Positions 28,276 to 37,286 of a DNA stretch of 64,000 nucleotides are shown one piece after another (the first letter of the stretch is position 1; each line of letters starts with the position of its first letter). The notes beneath the pieces were generated by a model. It ran no database searches, was not told the origin of the DNA, and worked only from the letters and a program-made list of their open reading frames with translations. The position numbers and the translations under genes were made by a program. Origin of the DNA: Bacillus niameyensis (GTDB lineage Bacteria; Bacillota; Bacilli; Bacillales; Bacillaceae_C); contig NZ_LN831197.1 of assembly GCF_001375535.1 (NCBI RefSeq), positions 2,788,099 to 2,852,098 on the forward strand. Direction: 5' to 3'.

Positions 28276-29129
28276 TTTTTATCGATGCTGTCATGCAATA
28301 CGGATTTTTACAAAAAGCTTTGTTGACGTCTATAATGGTCGGAATCATCTGTGGGGTTATCGGCTGTTTCATCATACTTAGAGGTATGGCTCTTATGGGA
28401 GATGCAATCTCTCATGCAGTATTGCCTGGTGTCGCTATCTCCTATATGTTCGGTGTTAACTTCTTTATAGGCGCAGTCTTTACTGGAGTATTAACAGCAA
28501 TTGCCATTGGGTTCGTCACCCAAAACAGCCGTATCAAACATGATACTTCCATAGGAATTATGTTTACTGCCGCATTTGCTTTAGGAATTATCATTATTAC
28601 GATGCTGAAAAGCAGTACAGATTTATATCACATCTTATTTGGCAATGTATTAGCTGTTAGATCATCCGATATGTGGATTACATTATTTATCGGTTTAATT
28701 GTGCTAAGTGCTGTTTACTTATTCTACAAAGAACTATTAGTTTCATCCTTTGATTCGACAATGGCTGCGGCTTACGGTTTGCCAGTTCGATTCATCCATT
28801 ATTTTTTGATGACACTTTTGACGATGGTTACTGTCGCATCACTACAAACAGTCGGCATTGTGCTCGTTGTTGCAATGTTAATAACTCCTGCTGCAACAGC
28901 GTACCTACTAACCGAACGTTTATGGGTAATGATTTTCCTTGCATCCGGAATTGGTGCGTTATCATCAGTGATCGGACTTTACTTTAGTTTCACCTATAAT
29001 CTCGCATCAGGGGCAACAATTGTTCTCGCGGCCACAGCTATTTTCACAATCGTGTTCCTGCTGTCACCTAAACACGGACTCATATGGAAATCAATAAAGG
29101 CTAAAAGGAAAAGAGCCTCATTGGCTTAA
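28272..29129 (+). CDS. mntC: Manganese-type ABC transporter, permease
   Basis: A 285-residue integral membrane protein of the ABC-3 family, with about eight or nine hydrophobic segments. The EAA-like coupling region is seen in STMAAAYGLPVRFIHYFLM, and the family words GCFIILRGMALMGDAISHAVLPG and VGIVLVVAMLITPAATAYLL (quoted in part) are intact. It overlaps mntB by four bases. One permease gene suggests a homodimeric channel, in contrast to the two permease genes of the B. subtilis mntABCD operon. Confidence 0.92.
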   Translation: MIFIDAVMQYGFLQKALLTSIMVGIICGVIGCFIILRGMALMGDAISHAVLPGVAISYMFGVNFFIGAVFTGVLTAIAIGFVTQNSRIKHDTSIGIMFTAAFALGIIIITMLKSSTDLYHILFGNVLAVRSSDMWITLFIGLIVLSAVYLFYKELLVSSFDSTMAAAYGLPVRFIHYFLMTLLTMVTVASLQTVGIVLVVAMLITPAATAYLLTERLWVMIFLASGIGALSSVIGLYFSFTYNLASGATIVLAATAIFTIVFLLSPKHGLIWKSIKAKRKRASLA

Positions 29130-29146
29130 TATTAGGGGGATATAAG

Positions 29147-30091
29147 ATGATGAAAAAAACAATTACGTTACTATTCACAACAGCTTTTGCACTTTCAATG
29201 TTGATAGCTTGTACTAATGACCAAAGTAATGTGAATGAAAAAAACGGTGATCAAAAGGTCCAGGTCGTCACTACCTACTCTATAATTTATGATATCGTTA
29301 AAAATATAGGCGGAGATTTGGTCGAAATCCATAGTTTAGCACCGATTGGATCAAACCCCCATGAATATGACCCATTGCCTGCAGATGTACAAAAAACGAC
29401 AGATGCTGATGCTGTTTTCTATAACGGATTAAATCTTGAGGCCGGAAATGCGTGGTTTAACAAATTAATGGAGACTGCAGGAAAAGACGGAGAAAATGCA
29501 CCAGTTTTTCTTATGAGTAAGGGTGTGGACGCAAAATATCTGACTACGAAAGGAAATGAAGGCGAAGAAGATCCTCACGCTTGGTTAAATGTTAAAAATG
29601 GAATTATCTATGCAGAAAATGCCAGGGATGGGTTAATTAAAGTTGACCCAGAAAATGAGGAGATCTACAAAAAAAACGCTGATGAATATATTGAGAAATT
29701 AGAGGAACTTCATCAAAAGGCTATCGATGAATATAATAAAATTCCTAGAGACAAACGCATTCTCGTTACAAGCGAAGGTGCATTTAAATATTTTTCTGAA
29801 GCTTATGAGTTTGACGCAGAATATATTTGGGAAATTAATCAAGAAAATCAAGGAACACCAGACCAGATTACAAGAATTGTTGATATTATAAAAGATAAAA
29901 ATATTCAAGCATTATTTTTAGAAACGAGCATCGATCCCCGAAGTATGGAAGCCGTATCTGCAGAAACAAATGTCCCTATTAAGGGGAAAATCTTCACTGA
30001 TTCCTTAGCACACCCTGGTGAAGAGGGAGATACGTATATTTCCATGATGGAATGGAATATTAAAACAATTCTTGAAGGATTATCTGAATAA
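29147..30091 (+). CDS. mntA: Manganese-binding lipoprotein (TroA/PsaA/MntA family)
   Basis: A 314-residue cluster-9 substrate-binding lipoprotein; lipobox LIAC at Cys22. The four metal ligands are visible: His in NPHEYDPLP, His in DPHAWLN, Glu in VTSEGAFKYF and Asp in IFTDSLA. The Glu ligand and the YIWEINQENQGTPDQ segment are the PsaA/MntA pattern for manganese, whereas zinc-binding ZnuA/AdcA has His there and a His-rich loop, which is absent. It is the last gene of the mntB-mntC-mntA unit. Confidence 0.92.
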   Translation: MMKKTITLLFTTAFALSMLIACTNDQSNVNEKNGDQKVQVVTTYSIIYDIVKNIGGDLVEIHSLAPIGSNPHEYDPLPADVQKTTDADAVFYNGLNLEAGNAWFNKLMETAGKDGENAPVFLMSKGVDAKYLTTKGNEGEEDPHAWLNVKNGIIYAENARDGLIKVDPENEEIYKKNADEYIEKLEELHQKAIDEYNKIPRDKRILVTSEGAFKYFSEAYEFDAEYIWEINQENQGTPDQITRIVDIIKDKNIQALFLETSIDPRSMEAVSAETNVPIKGKIFTDSLAHPGEEGDTYISMMEWNIKTILEGLSE

Positions 30092-30149
30092 CTTTTATAA
30101 TCAGCAGGAGTTCCCTTCCCTACTGTTGAACGAACTGACTTAGCTTTTT

Positions 30150-30187
30150 CCGGCTGTAAGATCTCCTCGAAGAGAGCCTACAGCCGG
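30150..30187. repeat. Hairpin after mntA
   Basis: CCGGCTGTA and TACAGCCGG form a 9-bp stem with more pairing inside (CTC/GAG). No T-run follows on the plus strand, so it may act as an mRNA 3' stabiliser more than as an intrinsic terminator. The rest of the 326-base gap holds only the pflB promoter. Confidence 0.5.
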
Positions 30188-30315
30188 TTCATTCTGGATA
30201 ACGAGAACCTTGTTATTTGAATAAATAAACATGAAGCATAATGAACGCTTTCCCCCTACCAAATCAATGACAACAGGATTTTTTCGTCCAAATGGTTCCA
30301 CAATCAAGAAAAAGA

Positions 30316-30324
30316 TGGTATAAT
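30316..30324 (+). promoter_or_regulatory. Extended -10 promoter of pflB
   Basis: TGGTATAAT is an extended -10 box about 94 bases upstream of the pflB start; the -35 region is poor. No clear Rex or Fnr palindrome was seen in the leader. Confidence 0.5.
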
Positions 30325-30417
30325 AAAATTGTAATGTTGATCATCATTCCGTAATTTTACATTGATTTGCTCAGTTTTTCACAAAAGACTGTATCTCTAT
30401 CTTAAGGAGGTTTTACA

Positions 30418-32646
30418 ATGACATTTTGGAATGGTTTTAAAGAAGGTCGTTGGCAAACAGAAGTAGACGTTAGGAATTTTATCGTACAAAACTATACATT
30501 ATATGAAGGCAATGAAGAGTTTCTAGAAGAACCTACAGAAGCCACTACTGCTCTTTGGGATCAAGTTATGGAGCTTTCGAAACTGGAACGAGAAAATGGT
30601 GGAGTGCTCGATATGGATACGAAAGTCGTATCCACTATTACATCCCATGGTCCAGGATATTTAAAAAAAGAATTAGAACAAATCGTCGGATTTCAAACTG
30701 AAAAACCTTTTAAAAGATCTCTACAACCATTTGGTGGTATTCGGATGGCTGAAGCAGCTGCTGAATCATATGGATTTAAAATTGATGATGAAATTCATGA
30801 GATTTTTACAAAATATCGCAAAACCCACAATCAAGGTGTCTTTGATGTCTATACACCGGAAATGCGTCTAGCTCGAAAAGTTGGGATTATTACCGGTCTT
30901 CCAGATGCTTATGGACGTGGAAGAATTATTGGTGACTACAGAAGAGTTGCTTTATACGGAATTGAATTCCTAGTTAAGGAAAAAATGAACGACCTAGAAA
31001 TAGTAAGCAACGGAACAATGACGGAAGATGTCATTCGTGAACGTGAGGAAATAGCAGAGCAAGTTAGAGCTCTACACGAATTACAAGAACTTGCGAGTCT
31101 CTATGGTTATGATATTTCTAAACCTGCTGCAAATGCTAAAGAAGCATTCCAATGGCTATATTTTGCCTATCTTGCAGCGATTAAAGAACAAAACGGTGCT
31201 GCCATGAGTTTAGGTCGTGTCTCCACTTTCCTCGATATTTACATCGAGAGAGACATCGAGAATGGCACGATCACTGAAAAAGAGGCTCAAGAACTCGTTG
31301 ACCATTTCGTAATGAAGCTACGTCTCGTTAAATTTGCTAGAACTCCTGATTATAATGAATTGTTTAGTGGTGATCCAACTTGGGTAACGGAATCAATTGG
31401 AGGAATTAGTATAGAGGGAAAACCGCTTGTGACGAAAAACTCCTTCCGCTTCCTTCATACATTAGATAATTTAGGTCCAGCACCAGAACCAAACTTAACG
31501 ATCCTATGGTCGACGAAACTACCAGATAATTTCAAGAAATATTGTGCTAATATGTCGATTAAGACAAGTTCCGTTCAATACGAAAATGATGATATTATGC
31601 GTGAACACTATGGAGACGACTATGGCATTGCTTGCTGTGTATCCGCTATGCGCATTGGAAAACAAATGCAATTTTTCGGAGCCCGTGCAAACTTGGCGAA
31701 AGCACTTCTTTATGCAATTAACGGCGGTGTAGACGAACTGAAAAATGTTCAAGTAACTCCGAAGTTTGCGCCAATTACATCTGAGTACTTAGATTACAAC
31801 GAAGTCGCCGAGAGATTTGATCAACTAATGGATTGGCTTGCTGAATTGTATATGAATACTCTTAATGTTATTCATTATATGCATGATAAATATAGCTATG
31901 AACGAATTGAAATGGCCCTCCATGATCGTCATATTTTACGTACAATGGCAGGAGGAATTGCTGGTCTATCTGTTGTAGCAGACTCCCTAAGTGCGATTAA
32001 ATATGCAAAAGTAAAACCAATCCGTAATGAAAATGGTGTAGCAATTGACTTTGAGATTGAAGGAGATTTTCCTAAATACGGAAACAATGACTCTCGCGTT
32101 GACGATATTGCTATTGATGTTGTCAAAACATTTATGAATAAGTTTCAAAAGCACCATGCTTACCGTGAAGCAACTCCAACCTTATCAGTCTTAACGATTA
32201 CATCAAATGTTGTCTATGGTAAAAAGACTGGTAATACTCCTGATGGCAGACGCAAAGGAGAACCATTCGCACCTGGAGCCAACCCGCTTCACGGCCGTGA
32301 TCAAAAAGGAGCCATCGCTTCATTAAGCTCTGTTGCGAAATTACCATACGAGTATGCTTTAGATGGAATTTCTAACACATTCTCCATTGTTCCAAAGGCA
32401 CTCGGACGTGAAGAAGAAACGAGAATTTCTAATCTAGCTGCTATTCTAGATGGGTATATCATAAAAGAAGGTCACCATTTAAACATAAATGTATTCAACA
32501 GAGAAACTTTACTTGATGCAATGGAACAGCCAGAAAAATACCCACAACTCACAATTCGTGTCTCTGGTTACGCCGTCAACTTTATCAAACTCACAAGAGA
32601 ACAACAAATTGACGTCATCAACCGAACATTCCACGAAACAATGTGA
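30418..32646 (+). CDS. pflB: Formate C-acetyltransferase (pyruvate formate-lyase)
   Basis: A 742-residue glycyl-radical enzyme that converts pyruvate and CoA to acetyl-CoA and formate without oxygen. The adjacent active-site cysteines are Cys406-Cys407 (GIACCVSAM), and the radical glycine is Gly717 in RVSGYAVNF, 25 residues before the end. The N-terminal and middle parts match the PflB subfamily ([35 protein letters not shown], quoted in part). It starts at ATG after AAGGAGG. Its activase pflA follows after a 247-base gap that holds two repeats. It shows that the organism can ferment. Confidence 0.97.
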   Translation: MTFWNGFKEGRWQTEVDVRNFIVQNYTLYEGNEEFLEEPTEATTALWDQVMELSKLERENGGVLDMDTKVVSTITSHGPGYLKKELEQIVGFQTEKPFKRSLQPFGGIRMAEAAAESYGFKIDDEIHEIFTKYRKTHNQGVFDVYTPEMRLARKVGIITGLPDAYGRGRIIGDYRRVALYGIEFLVKEKMNDLEIVSNGTMTEDVIREREEIAEQVRALHELQELASLYGYDISKPAANAKEAFQWLYFAYLAAIKEQNGAAMSLGRVSTFLDIYIERDIENGTITEKEAQELVDHFVMKLRLVKFARTPDYNELFSGDPTWVTESIGGISIEGKPLVTKNSFRFLHTLDNLGPAPEPNLTILWSTKLPDNFKKYCANMSIKTSSVQYENDDIMREHYGDDYGIACCVSAMRIGKQMQFFGARANLAKALLYAINGGVDELKNVQVTPKFAPITSEYLDYNEVAERFDQLMDWLAELYMNTLNVIHYMHDKYSYERIEMALHDRHILRTMAGGIAGLSVVADSLSAIKYAKVKPIRNENGVAIDFEIEGDFPKYGNNDSRVDDIAIDVVKTFMNKFQKHHAYREATPTLSVLTITSNVVYGKKTGNTPDGRRKGEPFAPGANPLHGRDQKGAIASLSSVAKLPYEYALDGISNTFSIVPKALGREEETRISNLAAILDGYIIKEGHHLNINVFNRETLLDAMEQPEKYPQLTIRVSGYAVNFIKLTREQQIDVINRTFHETM

Positions 32647-32649
32647 GTA

Positions 32650-32803
32650 GAAAAGCGGAAGTCGGCGTTTAGCGATGTACAAACTTTTTAGGGTTCTGAC
32701 GAGATAAAGGAAACACAGTGAGTCCGACAGGACGAACTGATGTTGACTTATCGTAGGAAGAAACCGAAAGTTTGCTAATCGCTGCCGACTGGAGCTAGAC
32801 AGT
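32650..32803 (+). repeat. Single dispersed copy of the array-type element (short B form)
   Basis: It runs from GAAAAGCGGAAGTCGGCG to CTGGAGCTAGACAGT and lacks the nested hairpin, like the B copies of the array, including GAGTCCGACAGGACGAACTG and GAAGAAACCGAAAGTTTGCTA. It begins three bases after the pflB stop. Its ends (GAAGTCGGCG, CTGCCGACTGG) are complementary to each other in their own variant, a sign of compensating change. Confidence 0.9.
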
Positions 32804-32810
32804 AAACCAA

Positions 32811-32858
32811 GTGCCTGTCACCACCCGGATCTTGTCGAATTCGGGTGGTGACAGGCAC
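32811..32858. repeat. GTGCCTGTCACC palindromic repeat between pflB and pflA
   Basis: GTGCCTGTCACCACCCG (32811-32827) and CGGGTGGTGACAGGCAC (32842-32858) form a perfect 17-bp stem around a 14-base loop, followed by GCCCCGAA. It is the same family as the hairpin at 24999-25029. Confidence 0.88.
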
Positions 32859-32893
32859 GCCCCGAAAATTGTCGAAAAGGAGGATGTAAGGAT

Positions 32894-33655
32894 ATGAAGA
32901 TTCAAACACGTATTCACTCAGTAGAATCTTGTGGAACTGTTGACGGGCCTGGGCTTAGGTATGTGATCTTTACACAAGGATGTCTCTTGCGTTGCCTCTA
33001 TTGCCATAATCCAGATACATGGACATTTGGTAATGAGGAAGGAAAAGAGGTTTCGATTGAATCCTTGATGAAAGATATTAAAGATTATCTTCCATTCCTT
33101 CAAGCCTCTGGAGGCGGTGTAACCGTTAGTGGTGGAGAGCCACTATTACATGTTGATTTTTTATATGAATTGTTTACAGAGTGCAAAAAACTCGGAATCC
33201 ATACATGCATCGATAGTTCTGGCGGTTGTTTTACGCGTAAAGAACGATTTATTCATTCGTTAGATCGCCTTATGGAAGTAACGGACCTAGTTCTATTAGA
33301 TTTAAAACATATTGATGAGGAAAAACATCGAAAGCTAACAGCTGTATCAAATAAACACATTTTAGATTTTGCCCATTACCTTGAGGAAAAGCAAAAGCCT
33401 GTCTGGGTTCGGCATGTCCTCGTTCCAGGGTTTACTGATGGCGAAGAAGATCTAAGAAGACTATCAGCTTTTATTCATACATTATCCAATGTCGAAAAAA
33501 TTGAAATCCTCCCCTATCACCAATTAGGGGTTTACAAATATGAAGCGCTCGGCCTTGACTATAAACTTAAAGGTGTTTCTTCCCCAACAGATGAAAAAGT
33601 TAAGTGGGCGCATGCAATATTAACAAATAGAGAGCAGGATCAACCTACATCATAA
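32894..33655 (+). CDS. pflA: Pyruvate formate-lyase activating enzyme
   Basis: A 253-residue radical SAM enzyme that installs the glycyl radical on PflB. The iron-sulfur motif C-x3-C-x2-C is Cys30, Cys34 and Cys37 (CLLRCLYCHNPDTW), followed by the SAM motif VTVSGGEPLLH. Length and N-terminus (GRIHSVESxGTVDGPG type) are those of PflA. It starts at ATG with GGAGG. It may be read through from pflB if the two hairpin repeats between them allow it. Confidence 0.96.
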   Translation: MKIQTRIHSVESCGTVDGPGLRYVIFTQGCLLRCLYCHNPDTWTFGNEEGKEVSIESLMKDIKDYLPFLQASGGGVTVSGGEPLLHVDFLYELFTECKKLGIHTCIDSSGGCFTRKERFIHSLDRLMEVTDLVLLDLKHIDEEKHRKLTAVSNKHILDFAHYLEEKQKPVWVRHVLVPGFTDGEEDLRRLSAFIHTLSNVEKIEILPYHQLGVYKYEALGLDYKLKGVSSPTDEKVKWAHAILTNREQDQPTS

Positions 33656-33721
33656 GATAGCGAAATACAAAAAATATGATTCTGGAATAGACCGCCAATA
33701 GGTATAGGAAGGATGAATGAA

Positions 33722-34348
33722 ATGGCAAACCTTTTGTATATTAAAGTCAATCCAAAAGACGATGAGCAATCCCGTTCTTCTAGATTAGCCAATCACTTTT
33801 TGGAGAAATATAAACAAAAGCATCCTGAAGATAACATTGAAATACTCGATTTATATCACGCTGATATTCCTTTTCTAGATGTTGACGTTTTTAGTGCTTG
33901 GGGGAAGTTCGCTTCACACGAAAAATTAACAGAAAACGAAATGATAAAGGCCCTCCAAATGGATCAATTAACTAGCCAATTCTTAAGAGCAGACAAACTC
34001 GTCTTTTCATTACCTTTCTGGAATTTATCTTATCCTCCTATGTTTAAGGCTTATATTGATACAATTTGTATTGCCGGTAAAACATTCCACTATACTGAAA
34101 ATGGTCCAGAAGGATTAGTTCCTGATAAACCTGTTTTATTAATTGAGTCTAGGGGCGGTGTTTATTCGGATGGACCGGCGGCTAATATGGAATTCTCGCA
34201 GCGATATTTTAATACGATCCTCAATTTCATGGGAATTCAAAACATACATTCAGTTATTGCTGAGGGATTAGATATAGACCCAAATAGGGAAAAAGATATC
34301 CTTGTTGAGGCAAAGAATAAACTCAATGCCCTTGCACCAAACTTTTGA
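33722..34348 (+). CDS. azoR: FMN-dependent NADH:quinone oxidoreductase / azoreductase
   Basis: A 208-residue flavodoxin-fold protein of the AzoR/AcpD family: ANLLYIKVNPKDDEQSRSSRLA at the FMN phosphate site, FSLPFWNLSYPPMFKAYID around the flavin ring, and ESRGGVYSDGP. It reduces quinones and azo compounds with NADH. The frame opens at ATG 33713, but ATG 33722 has GGAAGG at 9 bases and is preferred. It is close behind pflA but may be separate; a terminator follows. Confidence 0.9.
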   Translation: MANLLYIKVNPKDDEQSRSSRLANHFLEKYKQKHPEDNIEILDLYHADIPFLDVDVFSAWGKFASHEKLTENEMIKALQMDQLTSQFLRADKLVFSLPFWNLSYPPMFKAYIDTICIAGKTFHYTENGPEGLVPDKPVLLIESRGGVYSDGPAANMEFSQRYFNTILNFMGIQNIHSVIAEGLDIDPNREKDILVEAKNKLNALAPNF

Positions 34349-34350
34349 GC

Positions 34351-34407
34351 AAAAAGAGAGGAGTTTGTAGAGAACCAAAAGCGTCCCTACGAACTCCTCT
34401 CCTTTTT
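34351..34407. terminator. Bidirectional terminator between azoR and the kdgK-like gene
   Basis: GAGAGGAGTTTGTAG and CTACGAACTCCTCTC form a stem with one mismatch; A-run on the left, TTTTT on the right. Confidence 0.9.
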
Positions 34408-34414
34408 AACATTT

Positions 34415-35431
34415 TCATCTTATGATGTCTCCAATATTTTCATTCATCGCCCGAATTACTTCAGCTTCTGAAGATAAAGGCGTATCCCCCACAATTGTGT
34501 GGGCAAGCACAGCTGCTGTGACTGCGAAGTCAACCGTTTGCTCCGGTAGAAAATCCCCCATTTCTCCATGAAGAATACCACTTGTAAAAGCATCCCCTGC
34601 CCCGATTCGATCAAGTACCGGAAAGCTGACAATCTTAGAAAAGGTAAAGTCGTCATTCTTAAACATAAAACCTTGTAAAGTATGAGATTGATGATCGTGA
34701 ATTGTACGATGGGTTCCAGCAATAAGGCTAACTTGAAACCTGTCCGCCACTTTAGGAATTAAATCGATTAGTTGTTCTTTACGATCAATCATTCCTGTTT
34801 TCATTCCAAGCACAAACATGGCATCCTTTTCGTTCATCATAACGATATCAGCGAAACCTAACATTTCTTCATAATGACGTTTTGCTTTCTCATAACCATT
34901 TTCTCCCCATAGGGAAGGACGATAATTACAATCAAAGACAACTAACCCGCCATTCTCTTTTACTAACTTAGCAAGAACTTTCATTTGATTACGAACCTGA
35001 TCATTCATAGAAAGTGTAATTCCACAAAAGTGCATTAGATCTACAGATTTGGCAATTTCCTCAAATGGATAAACAGATTGGGCTGCTGTATTAAAACTAC
35101 TTTCCTGTCGGTTCGTATATGTAACTCGGCTAGTCCTGATTCCAAATCCGTTTTCTAGAAAATAAATCCCTATATAATTTCCTGAACGTTGAACGAATTC
35201 TGTTTTGACACCAAGCTTACGTAAATAACTAACTGCTGCGTCTCCAATGGCATTACTTGGTAAAGCCGAAACAAGATAACCCGAATGCCCAAAGTGGGAA
35301 AGAGCTGCAGCAATATTCACACCTGTGCCAGAAAAGGAATAATTCAACGTGTTAGCTTGCGACAGTAATTCATAGCCTGGCACTTGCATTCGCATCATTA
35401 CTTCTCCAAATGCCGCTATTTTTTTACTCAT
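34415..35431 (-). CDS. kdgK: PfkB-family sugar kinase, 2-dehydro-3-deoxygluconate kinase-like
   Basis: A 338-residue ribokinase-fold protein with the N-terminal GEVMMRMQVPGYELLSQ, the glycine-rich FSGTGVNIAAALSHFG, and the C-terminal PfkB signature DRIGAGDAFTSG with catalytic Asp. It phosphorylates a keto-deoxy sugar acid, probably KDG to KDPG, for the aldolase encoded upstream. The start ATGAGTAA overlaps the stop of the aldolase gene; an ATG six bases earlier is possible. It is the last gene of a four-gene unit. Confidence 0.85.
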   Translation of the reverse strand: MSKKIAAFGEVMMRMQVPGYELLSQANTLNYSFSGTGVNIAAALSHFGHSGYLVSALPSNAIGDAAVSYLRKLGVKTEFVQRSGNYIGIYFLENGFGIRTSRVTYTNRQESSFNTAAQSVYPFEEIAKSVDLMHFCGITLSMNDQVRNQMKVLAKLVKENGGLVVFDCNYRPSLWGENGYEKAKRHYEEMLGFADIVMMNEKDAMFVLGMKTGMIDRKEQLIDLIPKVADRFQVSLIAGTHRTIHDHQSHTLQGFMFKNDDFTFSKIVSFPVLDRIGAGDAFTSGILHGEMGDFLPEQTVDFAVTAAVLAHTIVGDTPLSSEAEVIRAMNENIGDIIR

Positions 35432-36179
35432 AAGCATTCACTAGCTTTTTAACGATTTCTAATAGTTCCTTAACATCATCTGTGTTGGTTTTTCCAGTTT
35501 CTGAATCTATAATTGAAGAGTAAACATGTGGTATTACTTTAGGAACATTTGCCTCTAAGGCAATTCGCAAAATCTGTTCAAAATTATCTTTATCAATACC
35601 ACCTGTCGGCTCTAGTGCAAATCCTTCCTCTCCACAGGCTTCCGCAACCGCTCGATACTCCTCTTCACAGTTTAATCCCTTCATCGGGAAAAACTTCAGC
35701 GCATTGCCTCCCATATCCCGGACTAGAGCGATCGCCGACTTTATCGGCACAATCGCATGTTCCGAATTTGCTGCACTGTGAGGACCTGTAGAAATATTAA
35801 CCATTCCTACTTTTCCTGTTGGGGAAACCAAACTGTTAATCCAGCTTTCCTTTTCACCTAAATTAGCACGCGTTGCCCCAACGGCAGGAAAAACTTGGTT
35901 AATATGTTTACCAGCGTAATATTTGGAAATTTCAGCCACAACGGCTGCTTGGCGATTATCCCCCGCTCCTAATCCAATAGAGACAGCATCCTCAATTTCA
36001 CTGCCATATTCTTCCATAGCCGTAACAGCTTCTGGTACTGTTGGATAATCTTTTGATAACACCCCTACAAGAACATATCCTTCTGCGGCTTCATACACTT
36101 CCCTTGCATTTCCAATATTACTTGCTAACACATTTAAACAGACACGACCCTTATAAAAATGTTTCTCAATCTCTAACAT
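35424..36179 (-). CDS. dgaF: 2-dehydro-3-deoxy-phosphogluconate aldolase, DgaF family
   Basis: A 251-residue TIM-barrel-type aldolase of the KDGP group, distinct from the 210-residue Eda type. Recognisable segments are RVCLNVLASN, GLGAGDNRQAAVVAEIS, INQVFPAVGATRA, NALKFFPMKGL (probable Schiff-base lysine) and LEPTGGIDKDNF. It would split KDPG or KDGP to pyruvate and glyceraldehyde-3-phosphate. DgaF of Salmonella works in D-glucosaminate use. It is separated by 3 bases from dgaE and overlaps the kinase gene. Confidence 0.87.
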   Translation of the reverse strand: MLEIEKHFYKGRVCLNVLASNIGNAREVYEAAEGYVLVGVLSKDYPTVPEAVTAMEEYGSEIEDAVSIGLGAGDNRQAAVVAEISKYYAGKHINQVFPAVGATRANLGEKESWINSLVSPTGKVGMVNISTGPHSAANSEHAIVPIKSAIALVRDMGGNALKFFPMKGLNCEEEYRAVAEACGEEGFALEPTGGIDKDNFEQILRIALEANVPKVIPHVYSSIIDSETGKTNTDDVKELLEIVKKLVNAYE

Positions 36180-36182
36180 TTT

Positions 36183-37286
36183 TTAAGCCCCCTTGGCAAT
36201 TTCCCTGATTCTTGTTTCAATTATATGTATATCATCCCCAGCTAAAGATCTTGGGTCGATATCAAAAAAACCTTGCTTTGTTCCATAGTCGCGTATGTAA
36301 ATGGCTATCTCTCCATCACGCAATTTCTCGGCCATTTCAACTGCTGAAATACCAATGTTCGTTGAATCAATTTGAACACGTGCCCGAAAAATCGCTCTCC
36401 CAGCCTCATCTTGAACAATCGAAACATGAATTCCTTTAATTTCATTTAATGATAGCAAATTTTCTAATATTGCTCGTTCAGCGTCACTATGATCTTCTTT
36501 ATGCATATATTCATCAAGTGCCTGAAGCAACCCAAAAACAGATTCTTTTCCAACCTTCATACTTCTTCCGATTCCGTGGAGATTAACTTTAATCCATTCA
36601 ATATATTCCTTTTTCCCTGCAACAATTCCCGTTGTCGGTCCTTCAATCGCCTTTGATCCACTATATATAACTAAGTCGGATACTTTTACATATTTTTGCA
36701 AGTCTTCCTCTGCTGCCGCATCGATAATAAGTGGAATTGAGTGACTTTGCGCCACTTCCCATGCTTCCTCAACGGAAAGCATATTCTTTTGAACGGCATG
36801 ATGTGATTTTATATAAAGAATGGCAACCGTTGAAGAAGTAATAGCTTCCTTTATGTGCTCAGCCCTGCCCTCATTGGCATATCCCACTTCAACAAGTTTA
36901 CCGCCTCCAAGGAATACCATTGTTTCCACGGGTGCGCCGTATTGAACATTATGTCCTTTCAACATAATTACTTCATTTTTAGGTATTACTTCTTGATGTA
37001 ACCTTTCACTTAAACGTTTATTCCCCTTTGTGATCAACCCTGCAATAGAAAGGGCGATTCCACTGGAAGCAGAATTAACAACGACAGCCGCTTCCGCTCC
37101 AAGTAGACTAGCAATATGGGTACCCGATTTATTTACAAGATCGGCGATTTCAACATAATTTTGACCACCATGCTTCATCGCCTCCATCACAGTATCAGAT
37201 GGTGACGATACGCCTAAAATGCTCATTCTTCCACTTGCATTAATGACTCGCTTTAGACCATACTTTGCATTCAATGAACTCGCCAT
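36183..37286 (-). CDS. dgaE: PLP-dependent ammonia-lyase, DgaE family (SelA-like fold)
   Basis: A 367-residue fold-type I PLP enzyme resembling SelA: VINASGRMSILG, VNSASSGIALSIA and the PLP lysine in YSGSKAIEGPTTG. In Salmonella, DgaE converts D-glucosaminate-6-phosphate to KDGP and ammonia. ATG 37286 has AAAGGGAG at 9 bases; TTG 37292 is the longer alternative. Its first 47 bases overlap the 3' end of the amidohydrolase gene in another frame, an unusually long overlap. The substrate may differ, as no glucosaminate PTS is present here. Confidence 0.85.
   Translation of the reverse strand: MASSLNAKYGLKRVINASGRMSILGVSSPSDTVMEAMKHGGQNYVEIADLVNKSGTHIASLLGAEAAVVVNSASSGIALSIAGLITKGNKRLSERLHQEVIPKNEVIMLKGHNVQYGAPVETMVFLGGGKLVEVGYANEGRAEHIKEAITSSTVAILYIKSHHAVQKNMLSVEEAWEVAQSHSIPLIIDAAAEEDLQKYVKVSDLVIYSGSKAIEGPTTGIVAGKKEYIEWIKVNLHGIGRSMKVGKESVFGLLQALDEYMHKEDHSDAERAILENLLSLNEIKGIHVSIVQDEAGRAIFRARVQIDSTNIGISAVEMAEKLRDGEIAIYIRDYGTKQGFFDIDPRSLAGDDIHIIETRIREIAKGA

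Noticed and set aside
30230-30300. cre site in the pflB leader (TGAACGCTTTCC)
   Set aside because: The spacing within the palindrome is one base short of the CcpA consensus.
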